DNA of 20,017 nucleotides from JAYZQT01 sp964412235 (GCA_964412235.1 CAYPNT010000052.1:1-20017); one strand, 5' to 3'. Positions 1 through 7,328 are shown, counted from the first letter of the stretch. Numbers and translations are program-made. The notes: generated by a model not told the origin, from the sequence alone.

Positions 1-1218
1 TTGGTTGGCTTTTAAGCTGTAATTCGCGACGTCTTTATACCGGTCTGATATTGCGGCAAGTTCCGCGGGATCAATCACGTCCTCGATCCGATTAAAAGGC
101 TTGCCGCCCGTAAGGTTTTCAACAGTCTCAATGATATAGTCGGGTGGTGCGACGCGATTTGTGAGGACAATCCTGTTGGTCACCTCAAGTCTCTCGGATT
201 GGTATGCACTTAACGCCGCTTGAGGCGTTGCCTCCTTGTCCAAACATCGAGCTAGGCACTCGGCATCAAGAATGGCTTGAGCGCCGCCGTTACCTCCACG
301 GGGATACATGGGGTGCGCCGCATCACCCAACAAGGTAACGCGGTTCCACGTCCAGCGACCAACTGGGTCCCGGTCTACCATTGGGTATTCAAGAATGAAT
401 TCAGCATCGGCAATAAGCTGGGGAACATCCAGCCAGTTAAAATTCCATTTCTCGTAAGGTTCTATAAAATCGTCCACGCAACCAGGCGTCGCCCAATCAT
501 TTGGCTTGTGGTCGTCTCGAGGTTGCTCCGTCACCCAGTTGATTAGTTGTGTTCCGTCCGCAAATTGTCGAATGGGATAGACAACCATTTTTCCATGCTG
601 GACACTGCCCACTCGCGTGACGCTGGCTCCCGAGAGGAATGGCTTTCGGCGTGTGACGCCCCGCCACATATTTATACCCCCAAAATGGGGAGCACCCTCA
701 TCCGGATAATATCGGTGTCGGACTGTGGAGTGAAAACCATCACAGCCAATAGCGACTGAGCCGCTAACGGGGTCACAATCATCAAAACGCGCGAGGACGG
801 CCTCCTCGTCGTTTTCTATTGCCAAGCACCGGTGACCTAATTTGATACTGTCGGGACCGAGCCGCGTTATCACTGCGTCAAGCAATACTTTGTGAAGATC
901 GGCGCGGTGCAAAGAAAAGTGTGAATGGTCATACCCCGCAAACTTTCCGCATGGCTCCGAAAAAATAAGCTGGCCGTGGCGATTATAGTAGGTAAATTCC
1001 TTGGCTTCGATCCCGTATTCAGACAGGGCCGCGCCGACTTCTAAGTTTGTTAACTCGCGAAACGCGTGGGGCATCATATTAATCCCGACGCCAAGCGGCT
1101 TATATTCGGCCGAGGCTTCAAAAATTTGGCACGCTAAGCCCCGAGCGTGGAGTGACAGTGCGAGAGTTAACCCGCCAATACCGCCTCCAATTATCAAAAT
1201 TTTACTGGGTTTTTGCAT
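1..1218 (-). CDS. FAD-dependent aromatic monooxygenase, PhzS-like (3'-partial)
   Basis: Reading the minus strand from the ATG at 1218 gives 406 uninterrupted codons to the left edge, so the stop codon lies outside the window; comparison with family length suggests only a few residues are missing. The protein is a class A flavoprotein hydroxylase: the FAD dinucleotide motif GGGIGG is at residues 11-16 with the ribose-binding acid E34, the CDG motif at 159-161, and the second FAD motif GDAAHPM at 298-304. Such enzymes use NAD(P)H and O2 to hydroxylate an aromatic or heteroaromatic ring in the cytoplasm. From memory it resembles the family annotated 'flavin-dependent oxidoreductase', which includes phenazine hydroxylase PhzS, more than salicylate or kynurenine hydroxylases. 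It is the last visible gene of the minus-strand operon, 29 bases after the MFS gene. No clear Shine-Dalgarno precedes the ATG. The substrate is unknown. Confidence 0.9.
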   Translation of the reverse strand, partial: MQKPSKILIIGGGIGGLTLALSLHARGLACQIFEASAEYKPLGVGINMMPHAFRELTNLEVGAALSEYGIEAKEFTYYNRHGQLIFSEPCGKFAGYDHSHFSLHRADLHKVLLDAVITRLGPDSIKLGHRCLAIENDEEAVLARFDDCDPVSGSVAIGCDGFHSTVRHRYYPDEGAPHFGGINMWRGVTRRKPFLSGASVTRVGSVQHGKMVVYPIRQFADGTQLINWVTEQPRDDHKPNDWATPGCVDDFIEPYEKWNFNWLDVPQLIADAEFILEYPMVDRDPVGRWTWNRVTLLGDAAHPMYPRGGNGGAQAILDAECLARCLDKEATPQAALSAYQSERLEVTNRIVLTNRVAPPDYIIETVENLTGGKPFNRIEDVIDPAELAAISDRYKDVANYSLKANQ

Positions 1219-1247
1219 CGTTTTAAAAATTGACCATAGGCGTGCAC

Positions 1248-2504
1248 CTAGTCAAGGTTAACTCGGACCACCTCCATTTCCTCCCGCCGCTTTAGGACCC
1301 GCGACGCCACAACAGAGATAATAACCAAGGCCAATACGGCACTTGCCGCCACCGCCCATTGAAGACCAACGAATTCCGCAAACCAGCCAATAATAAGAGC
1401 TCCGAGTGCCGGTCCGCCGACCGTTATAGACACACTGACACTGATTACGCGACCCCGCATTTCTCGGTTTGTTGCATTTTGTATAAGACTGTATGAGCCA
1501 ACATGACACGCAAGTAGCAACATCGAAGCAAGAGCAATTATTACGATACCACTTGGGAGCCGTGTCTGTATTGTGAATACCACGAGCCCTATGGACCCCA
1601 AAATACCGCCTAAAACCATGATGTTGACTAATCCGCGGGTTCTGCCCCGAAAAGCTAAAAATACCCCGCTACATAACGCACCTAGTCCGCCGGCTGCGGT
1701 TAACGACGCGAGTTCAGCTGGCCCGCCCCCGTAAACCACGTCCGCAAACCCCGCCAAGAGCTCCGTATAGGGACGTAATAAAATTCCGCTGGTCAGAGAG
1801 ATAAGAAACAAAAGGCGAAGGGAGGGCGTGGCGCCAATATACTTAAACCCGGCCTTAAGTTCGGTCAAAAATGTGTCGGTTTTCTTTACTTCTCGCTCCT
1901 TTGGTCGAAAACGGATGAGAAAAATCATGCACGCCATCCAATAATTGGTTAACGCGAATAATAAGATCGACGCCCCTGGGCCATATTTTTCAATCAAAAA
2001 CCCGGCAAGAACTGGCCCTAAAAAAGTGCCCACTTGAAATGAGGTCGAATTAAAGGCCAACGCAGCGGGAACGTTTTCCGGTTTGCATAGTTGAGGTATC
2101 AGTGCTTGGCGCGCGGGAAACTCAACCCCGAAAGCAGTTCCCTGAAGAATGCTTAAAACCAATAAAACGGGTATCGTCATCGCGCCGTAAAGCGTGATCA
2201 ACGCCATGAGCAGAGTGAGTGTTCCGCCCGTCACCCCCGCGAAGATGGCAATCCACCGGTGTCCGTAACGATCCGCCAAAACCCCCGCGAGCGGCGCAAT
2301 AAGCGCAACAGGTATCATACCCGCAAACGCAATCACGCCGAGAAGCCCCGCCGACCCTGTAAGCTCCCACGTCAGCCACCCGACGCCCAGACGATTACCC
2401 CACCACCCAAGAGTATTTGCGATGTGGCCGCTCGCATAAAGGCGATAGTGCGTGCTCGCTAAAGCCCGCCCTACGCCGCCGAGAAATGCGGGATCGATAC
2501 CCAA
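1248..2504 (-). CDS. MFS transporter, 12 TM, MFS_3/EntS-like
   Basis: A 418-residue integral membrane protein with twelve hydrophobic segments, six on each side of a basic central loop near residues 197-212. The MFS motif A is recognisable after TM2 (GVLADRYGHR, residues 74-83). The overall pattern (HYRLY near the N-terminus, an FPARQALIPQL loop after TM4) is that of the MFS_3 group, which contains the enterobactin exporter EntS and many unassigned exporters. It likely moves the substrate or a product of the adjacent catabolic enzymes; direction cannot be told from sequence. The only start that fits is TTG at 2504, because an in-frame TAA lies ten bases upstream and no ATG or GTG occurs in the first 45 codons; no convincing Shine-Dalgarno is visible. 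It lies 34 bases from the cupin gene (start codon at 3066, stop at 2539) and 29 bases before the monooxygenase start. Confidence 0.88.
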   Translation of the reverse strand: MGIDPAFLGGVGRALASTHYRLYASGHIANTLGWWGNRLGVGWLTWELTGSAGLLGVIAFAGMIPVALIAPLAGVLADRYGHRWIAIFAGVTGGTLTLLMALITLYGAMTIPVLLVLSILQGTAFGVEFPARQALIPQLCKPENVPAALAFNSTSFQVGTFLGPVLAGFLIEKYGPGASILLFALTNYWMACMIFLIRFRPKEREVKKTDTFLTELKAGFKYIGATPSLRLLFLISLTSGILLRPYTELLAGFADVVYGGGPAELASLTAAGGLGALCSGVFLAFRGRTRGLVNIMVLGGILGSIGLVVFTIQTRLPSGIVIIALASMLLLACHVGSYSLIQNATNREMRGRVISVSVSITVGGPALGALIIGWFAEFVGLQWAVAASAVLALVIISVVASRVLKRREEMEVVRVNLD

Positions 2505-2538
2505 AGTATTAGATTAATGACGATCAAACTGAAAAGGA

Positions 2539-3066
2539 TTATTCGACGGCTTCAACTATATTTCCTTCAGGGTCAAGTGAGAGACCCGTTTTCTCGGCGC
2601 GTTCTAACACAGAGGTAGCCCAATCCACTTTTCCGGCATCCTGCCCACCTAAAATAGCCATCAAGTGGGCATGCTCATCACCGACGTTTCGAAAACCTCG
2701 CATCACGCCGACTGGAACCGATACCATGTCGAAGGTGTCTAACTCTATTTCGCTTTCGCCTTCATCACCCCAAAATATCGCCCAACGGCCAGACATTGCA
2801 TAAAAGACTTCGACCGTACTGTGCGAGTGAAGCGCCGCACCCTTTCCAGGATCGGCACCCACGTACGTAACGTTAAAGCCCTCCACTGCTGATATAGCGG
2901 GCTTAAGATTAGGATCCTCCGTTACTCCAGCACCAATGACGTTGAAAATATCGCGCTCATGCTCAGAAAGTCGAGTATCTATAAAAGCCTGTTTCGATGG
3001 CGCAAGGCCACTGAATTTGGCATAACGTTTTCGCATCTGATCAACACTCACAACCACTTCTGCCAT
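2539..3066 (-). CDS. Single-domain cupin protein
   Basis: A 175-residue protein with one cupin (beta-barrel) domain in its central part. Cupin motif 1 is present with H80, H82 and E86 followed by the conserved glycine (HSHSTVEVFYAMSG). Motif 2 (PVGVMRGFRN, residues 118-127) has Arg123 where the fourth metal ligand, a histidine, usually sits, so metal binding would rest on three residues. I chose the second of two adjacent ATG codons (3066 rather than 3069) because AGGAGG at 3072-3077 lies five bases from it and only two from the first. The gene follows the HisD-like gene by about 20 bases and is clearly cotranscribed. Cupins in such operons can be isomerases, dioxygenases, or ligand-binding auxiliaries; nothing here decides which. 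Confidence 0.85.
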   Translation of the reverse strand: MAEVVVSVDQMRKRYAKFSGLAPSKQAFIDTRLSEHERDIFNVIGAGVTEDPNLKPAISAVEGFNVTYVGADPGKGAALHSHSTVEVFYAMSGRWAIFWGDEGESEIELDTFDMVSVPVGVMRGFRNVGDEHAHLMAILGGQDAGKVDWATSVLERAEKTGLSLDPEGNIVEAVE

Positions 3067-3071
3067 CATCT

Positions 3072-3077
3072 CCTCCT
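3072..3077 (-). promoter_or_regulatory. Strong ribosome binding site of the cupin gene
   Basis: The minus strand reads AAGGAGGAG just before two tandem ATG codons. AGGAGG is a near-perfect anti-16S complement. The five-base spacing favours the inner ATG at 3066 as the start. It is the strongest Shine-Dalgarno of this operon, which implies the cupin is made at high level relative to its neighbours. Confidence 0.75.
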
Positions 3078-3089
3078 TATTTTAATGAC

Positions 3090-4403
3090 TTACGTTATAT
3101 CAGCGGAGAGCCCCACATTTTTTCCAGCATAACGCCTAAGCCTCAAGTCCGCCTGTTCCTTGTGCCCCCAAAACTTTTCTATTTCACACAACCGCGAACA
3201 ATACTCACCAACCAAGACACTCGCTTCTTCTGTGCACTCCTGGTATGTGCAGGTCTTGAGAAACTTTCCCACCCAAAGTCCACCGGTATAACGCGCTGCC
3301 CCCTTCGTGGGCAGGGTATGGTTTGTGCCAATGACCTTGTCCCCGTAGGAGACGTTTGTTTCTGGCCCGAGAAATAAGGCGCCGTAATTTTTCATATTTT
3401 CTAGGAAATATCTGGGATTTGCGGTTAAAATTTGAACGTGTTCCGCCGCAATTCTATCAGCTTCCACCACCGCTTCTTCTCTCGTTTCCACTAGTATAAT
3501 TTCGCCATAATTTCTCCACGCCTCGCCCGCCACGGATGCGGTGGGCAACCGCGTAAGTTGGATATTAATTTCCTCTTGTAAATTATTCGCGATGGCTGCC
3601 GAGGTCGTAACTAAAATTGCAGGAGAAGTAGGCCCATGTTCAGCCTGCCCCAACAGATCGGTCGCAATAATTTCAACATCTGACGTTTCATCAGCGACAA
3701 TAAGTATTTCTGTCGGGCCCGCAAATAGGTCAATCCCGACGCGGCCATAAAGTTGCCGTTTGGCTTCCGCAACAAAAGCATTACCTGGCCCGACCACCAT
3801 GTCTACGGATTTTATAGTTCCCGTCCCGAGACCCATTGCGCCAACGGCTTGAACACCGCCGAGTAAATAAATTTCATCAGCTCCACCGAGCCGCATGGCG
3901 GCGATTGTCTCCGCATGTGGTTCACCATTTGTGGGGGGAGTACACGCGATAATTCGGTCCACGCCCGCCACCTTTGCCGTGACAATACTCATGTGAGCAG
4001 ACGCAACCATCGGATACCTGCCGCCCGGCACGTAACAACCGACAGATGCGACGGGGATATTTCGATGGCCGAGTTTTACCCCTGGCAACGTCTCCACCTC
4101 TACGTCGCGTATCGCTTCCCTTTGAATTTGGGCAAAGTTTCGGACTTGTTCCTGAGCAAATTTGATATCTGACAACGTTTCCTGATTAACCTCTTTTAGG
4201 AGAGCGTCGATCGTTTCTTCTGAAAGACGAAAGTCGTCCGGTGCCCACCCATCAAATTTTTCGGATAGCTCTCGAACAGACGCGTCGCCTCGCGTCTCGA
4301 TATCCCACAATATATCTTCAACAGTCTTGCGTACGTTGGTGTCGTACTCACTTGTGTTGATCGCTTCACTGCGTTTTTTGAGATAAGTGGCCATTGCCTG
4401 CAT
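3090..4403 (-). CDS. HisD-family (histidinol dehydrogenase-like) NAD-dependent dehydrogenase, probably catabolic
   Basis: A 437-residue protein of the histidinol dehydrogenase family, matching the usual length. All family zinc and catalytic positions are visible: Gln253 and His256 in GQAEHGP, the Glu321-His322 pair in AEHV, Asp355 in SYGDKVIGTNHTLPT, and Glu409/His414 near the C-terminus. HisD enzymes oxidise a primary alcohol to a carboxylate in two NAD-dependent steps at a zinc site. No other his gene is nearby; the partners are a hydrolase, a cupin, an exporter and a monooxygenase, so a catabolic role as in sulfopropanediol 3-dehydrogenase (HpsN) is more likely than histidine synthesis. 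The AGPTE motif at 228-232 has Thr where biosynthetic HisD generally has Ser (from memory). Its ATG directly abuts the cyclase stop codon (TAGATG) with no good Shine-Dalgarno, suggesting translational coupling; Met4 is an alternative start. Confidence 0.9.
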   Translation of the reverse strand: MQAMATYLKKRSEAINTSEYDTNVRKTVEDILWDIETRGDASVRELSEKFDGWAPDDFRLSEETIDALLKEVNQETLSDIKFAQEQVRNFAQIQREAIRDVEVETLPGVKLGHRNIPVASVGCYVPGGRYPMVASAHMSIVTAKVAGVDRIIACTPPTNGEPHAETIAAMRLGGADEIYLLGGVQAVGAMGLGTGTIKSVDMVVGPGNAFVAEAKRQLYGRVGIDLFAGPTEILIVADETSDVEIIATDLLGQAEHGPTSPAILVTTSAAIANNLQEEINIQLTRLPTASVAGEAWRNYGEIILVETREEAVVEADRIAAEHVQILTANPRYFLENMKNYGALFLGPETNVSYGDKVIGTNHTLPTKGAARYTGGLWVGKFLKTCTYQECTEEASVLVGEYCSRLCEIEKFWGHKEQADLRLRRYAGKNVGLSADIT

Positions 4404-5369
4404 CTATTTGATGGCTATTGGATTGATAGGCGATCCCACGCCTCCAGTAACAGGAAGCGGCGGCGCGCAAAAAAAGAATTCCCACACCCCATCCCCCTCA
4501 CAATCATCGGACAAGTCGCCCATCACAAAGATTTCCCCCATAGTAATCCCAATCATGGGTATTACCACCCAATGCCAGGGCTGTTGAGCATCAGTGGTTT
4601 CATTGGGGCGAACTTCACAGCCCCAAGTATCGCAGCAAATTGCCGCGACTTCTTTTTCATAAAGCCATTCCGCCGTATCAAACGACAACCCCGGCGCATC
4701 ACCCCCAGCATAACCTCCCCAACCATCGCGGAGGCGTTGTTCCATCATTCCGGTCCGCACAAGGAGAAAATCGCCCCGTTTAACTTCGACCCCCTGAGTG
4801 TTAGCGCAAGCGTCAAGGTCCGTTCGTGAAATTGCGTCTCCTTCTGACAAAGATTCCACACCTGTGTGTTTGGCAATATCCAGTAAAACACCACGCCCCA
4901 CCATTCGGTCTTTTACCTTTTCGATCCCATTCTTTTGTGCGCCATTCGAATCAACCAAGCTGGCGTCGTATCCATTCCACATTTTATCATCGTAGAAGAT
5001 ATGCCCTAGTGCATCCCACTGCGTCCCGCATTGTAGCGGCAACGAAACCATGTCGTCCGCATAACGGATACCACCCTCGTCCTGGTTACCAGCTAACGCG
5101 TCAGTGCCTGTCGCCAACATGGTATGGATGGGATTAAAGCGATTACCCCAGAGTCCAGACTGAGGTCCTTGATTGTCAAAATTTAATCCCAGCGAAAAGG
5201 TCTTTCCCTTTTTTATGAGACCAGCTGCCGCAATGATATCTTGCGCCGTGATATAATTCAGGGTCCCCGCCTCATCTTCGGCGCCCCATTTACCCCAATT
5301 TTTACACTTCTCCGCGGTTTCACGGAGGATGTTCATGTCCAGCTTACCTTCTGTATTCTTGTGAACCAT
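4404..5369 (-). CDS. Cyclase family (PF04199) metal-dependent hydrolase with a Gln-substituted motif
   Basis: A 321-residue member of the cyclase/kynurenine formamidase fold family, in the longer (about 320-residue) branch. The fold's HxGTHxDxxxH metal motif appears as QCGTQWDALGH at 113-123, so the two motif histidines are Gln113 and Gln117 while Asp119 and His123 remain. The distal pair His266 and Glu279 matches the His/Glu pair of kynurenine formamidase, spaced 13 instead of 12. Family members hydrolyse amide or lactam bonds (kynurenine formamidase, isatin hydrolase) and use a Zn or Mn pair. This is the first gene of the minus-strand operon. Its start at 5369 has AAGG nine bases upstream; Met12 is a possible internal start. 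The substrate is not known, and the altered motif makes transfer of kynurenine formamidase activity unsafe. Confidence 0.85.
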   Translation of the reverse strand: MVHKNTEGKLDMNILRETAEKCKNWGKWGAEDEAGTLNYITAQDIIAAAGLIKKGKTFSLGLNFDNQGPQSGLWGNRFNPIHTMLATGTDALAGNQDEGGIRYADDMVSLPLQCGTQWDALGHIFYDDKMWNGYDASLVDSNGAQKNGIEKVKDRMVGRGVLLDIAKHTGVESLSEGDAISRTDLDACANTQGVEVKRGDFLLVRTGMMEQRLRDGWGGYAGGDAPGLSFDTAEWLYEKEVAAICCDTWGCEVRPNETTDAQQPWHWVVIPMIGITMGEIFVMGDLSDDCEGDGVWEFFFCAPPLPVTGGVGSPINPIAIK

Positions 5370-5390
5370 GGAAAAATACCTTGTTGTTTT

Positions 5391-5420
5391 TTGTTCTGGT
5401 GACAGTCTATCAGCTATAAT
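5391..5420 (+). promoter_or_regulatory. Sigma70-like promoter driving the SDR gene
   Basis: On the plus strand TTGTTC (5391-5396) is followed after 18 bases by a perfect TATAAT (5415-5420). A start point near 5427 would give a leader of about 105 bases before the SDR ATG at 5533. The element lies in the divergent spacer between the cyclase and SDR genes, so its occupancy could also influence the opposite operon. No comparably good promoter was found for the minus-strand operon; TTGAGC-17-GATAGA on that strand is a weak candidate. Confidence 0.5.
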
Positions 5421-5460
5421 TCTACTACGCTCAACTATACGTTATTGTATGAGAAGTTAT
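5416..5460. promoter_or_regulatory. Imperfect dyad in the divergent spacer, candidate operator
   Basis: The outer arms ATAATTCT (5416-5423) and AGAAGTTAT (5452-5460) are inverted complements apart from one extra base. The inner arms ATAC (5437-5440) and GTAT (5447-5450) flank a six-base centre, with CTC and GAG further out. The dyad overlaps the -10 box and predicted start of the SDR promoter, which is where a repressor such as a GntR- or TetR-type protein would bind. No regulator gene is in the window. Confidence 0.3.
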
Positions 5461-5532
5461 TTAAGATTGCATTCCCATCAAATTAACAGAAGCCACTCAT
5501 TCTAGGGGCCAAACTTAAAAAAGGGCAAACAC

Positions 5533-6318
5533 ATGGACAACACTATCGTGGAGAGCGCTAACCCCGTAACTCCGGAAATGCGGGTCGACGGCAAGATTGC
5601 CGTTGTCACAGGCGCGAGCAGAGGCCTGGGGCGGGCCTGTGCCTTCGCGTTAGCAGGTATAGGAGCAGAGGTCACGTTAGTTGGTCGAGTAGAAGAAACG
5701 TTGGAGAGTGTAGCCGCTGAAATTGCTGCGAGCGGCGGAGCGGCACACCCTCTGGTCTGCGACGTAACAGACATCTCACAGATTGAACAAAAAATTGGTG
5801 GAATAGAACACATAGATATTTTGATTAATAACGCGGGGACTAACGTTCCGGAACCCTTTATCGACGTTTCGGAAGAAAACTACGACCTAATAATGGGCTT
5901 AAACGTTAAGTCTGCTGTTTTTGTTGCACAAACGGTAGTCCACAAAATGATCTCGCAGGAGAGTGGCGGCACAATAATTAATATGTCTTCTCAAATGGGG
6001 CATGTTGGGTTGCCAGGAAGAACCATTTACTGCACCTCCAAACATGCTATTGAAGGTCTAACCAAGGCAATGGGCGTTGAGTTGGCACCAAATAATATTA
6101 GGGTTAATGCCATCAGCCCAACCTTTATCTTAACAAAAATGACGGCATCATCATTTGAAGTCGAGGACTTCAAGAAGGATGCGCTTAGTCGTATTCCTAT
6201 GGGCAAACTGGGTAATATTGAAGATATCATGGGTGTTGTTGTTTTCTTGGCATCGCCTGCGTCTTCGCTTGTCACAGGGACCAGTATCTCAGTAGATGGA
6301 GGTTGGACAGCCTGGTAA
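5533..6318 (+). CDS. Short-chain dehydrogenase/reductase (classical SDR)
   Basis: A 261-residue classical SDR. The Rossmann cofactor motif TGASRGLG spans 26-33, NNAG is at 99-102, and the catalytic Ser153, Tyr166 and Lys170 have normal spacing. The C-terminus ends in the typical DGGWTAW. Arg52 just after the second beta strand (LVGR) leans toward NADP(H), but this is not decisive. It resembles FabG and gluconate 5-dehydrogenase-like enzymes that interconvert alcohols and ketones, and probably acts on a pathway intermediate from the divergent operon. The ATG at 5533 has AAGGG seven bases upstream and gives an N-terminal extension of about 18 residues before the fold; Met16 is an alternative. 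It is transcribed away from the operon and is followed by a convergent Sel1 gene. Confidence 0.92.
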   Translation: MDNTIVESANPVTPEMRVDGKIAVVTGASRGLGRACAFALAGIGAEVTLVGRVEETLESVAAEIAASGGAAHPLVCDVTDISQIEQKIGGIEHIDILINNAGTNVPEPFIDVSEENYDLIMGLNVKSAVFVAQTVVHKMISQESGGTIINMSSQMGHVGLPGRTIYCTSKHAIEGLTKAMGVELAPNNIRVNAISPTFILTKMTASSFEVEDFKKDALSRIPMGKLGNIEDIMGVVVFLASPASSLVTGTSISVDGGWTAW

Positions 6319-6322
6319 CAAG

Positions 6323-6342
6323 CCTAACACTTCGTGTTGAGG
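6323..6342 (+). terminator. Weak hairpin just after the SDR gene
   Basis: CCTAACAC (6323-6330) pairs with GTGTT plus AGG (6334-6342), with one bulged G and a three-base TTC loop, starting five bases after the SDR stop. The only T-run is TTTT about ten bases further on, so intrinsic termination is possible but not strong. Position right after the stop is the main support. Confidence 0.35.
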
Positions 6343-6534
6343 TGAGCCTTGTTTTCGAAAAGTCGCAAGCCAAACAGGTTTTGAGCGGGATGCAAATCCT
6401 CAACGGGATACCAATGTGGTAATGGGGCTAGTATCGATGTTTTTCGGGCCGCGCATTGGCACTAATTAAAACTGCCCGGTATTTGAAACCATTATGTAAA
6501 TAAGCGCACCACACGCAGTCCTAATAGTAAGCCC

Positions 6535-6575
6535 ATATTCCCACAGGCTAACAGCGATAAAAAGTGGGAGCATAT
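6535..6575. terminator. Inverted repeat between convergent genes, possible bidirectional terminator
   Basis: ATATTCCCAC (6535-6544) and GTGGGAgcATAT (6564-6575) form a ten-pair inverted repeat with a two-base bulge and a 19-base loop. It sits 31 bases beyond the Sel1 stop, in the 287-base convergent gap between SDR and Sel1. No T-run follows on either strand, so the terminator assignment is uncertain. I see nothing else in this gap. Confidence 0.3.
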
Positions 6576-6605
6576 CTTACAGCAAACATCTCAATCTCAA
6601 GTCGC

Positions 6606-7328
6606 TTATCTGCGGAGCGGAAAATTCTTTCGAATTCGTGGCGCAGCCAGTCTTTGGGCGCGGTCCAACTGGGTAGGCTGCATAATTTTAGTCGCTATTT
6701 CAAGCGCTTGCGCCGCATTTGGAATTTCACGGGTAGCCGCAGCACGAAACCAGGCCCACGCCTCTGCTGGGTCTTCGCTCACACCCTTCCCTCTCAGATA
6801 CATATAACCGATCGCTAACTGGGAAATTCCCAGACCGCTTCGCGCAGCTTTCCGATACCAAATTACTGCTTCATCTTCGGATTTATCTACCCCTAACCCA
6901 TTTTCGAGCAGGTAACCCAGATTGTGTTGGGCTTCCGGTGCACCCCTTTCGGCGGCGCGCCGATACCACTTTTCTGCCAGAAATAAATCCTTTTGTGTAC
7001 CATTCCCGAATTGGTAGGCCGACCCTACTTTGTATTGAGCCAACGCATGCCCCTTCTGAGCTGCTTTTTGGAACCAACTAAAAGCCGCAGATTGGTCACG
7101 AGATCGGGGTCCAACTCCCTCTGAATAAAGCATTCCAAGAAGAAACTGGGCCTTAGCAGAACCTTTGTGGGCTTCCTTTTCGTACCACTTCATCGCGCCA
7201 CTGTAACTCGCGGGTTGTGCATACAATCCTTCCACACAAAACCCGAGTAGAAGAATACCAACTAACAAATTAACTGTGATCCTTTGACACATACTGTAGA
7301 AACGAAAAACGTGTTGGTTAGAAGGCAT
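6606..7328 (-). CDS. Exported Sel1-like repeat (SLR/TPR-type) protein
   Basis: A 240-residue protein with a hydrophobic signal segment at about residues 17-36 ending LYAQ, consistent with Sec export and signal peptidase I cleavage. After it come four Sel1-type repeats at about 57-92, 95-129, 131-165 and 167-203, each with the characteristic A-x-A/Q-x-x-L/V-G-x-x-Y and W-F/Y-x-x-A-A pattern. Sel1 repeats form an alpha-solenoid that binds other proteins; family members act in envelope stress, exopolysaccharide regulation and virulence, and the specific partner is unknown here. The cysteine at the end of the hydrophobic stretch is preceded by Phe, which does not fit a lipobox. I chose the ATG at 7328 over a TTG one codon upstream. 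The gene stands alone between the SDR and the glycan operon and is convergent with the SDR. Confidence 0.85.
   Translation of the reverse strand: MPSNQHVFRFYSMCQRITVNLLVGILLLGFCVEGLYAQPASYSGAMKWYEKEAHKGSAKAQFLLGMLYSEGVGPRSRDQSAAFSWFQKAAQKGHALAQYKVGSAYQFGNGTQKDLFLAEKWYRRAAERGAPEAQHNLGYLLENGLGVDKSEDEAVIWYRKAARSGLGISQLAIGYMYLRGKGVSEDPAEAWAWFRAAATREIPNAAQALEIATKIMQPTQLDRAQRLAAPRIRKNFPLRR

Noticed and set aside
277..1261. Three plus-strand open frames over the monooxygenase
   Set aside because: They lie opposite a continuous 406-codon flavoprotein gene with clear FAD motifs; none has a recognisable domain or a good start.
3090..4403. Naming the gene hisD or hpsN
   Set aside because: No histidine genes and no sulfonate lyase or sulfonate importer are nearby; only the family is secure, so no symbol was given.
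1..5369. Kynurenine/tryptophan degradation operon
   Set aside because: The cyclase lacks both motif histidines of kynurenine formamidase, the monooxygenase is PhzS-like and shorter than kynurenine 3-monooxygenase, and no kynureninase or dioxygenase is present.
7296..7328. Sel1 protein as a lipoprotein
   Set aside because: The cysteine after the hydrophobic stretch is preceded by Phe, which does not fit a lipobox; a normal signal peptide ending near LYAQ fits better.
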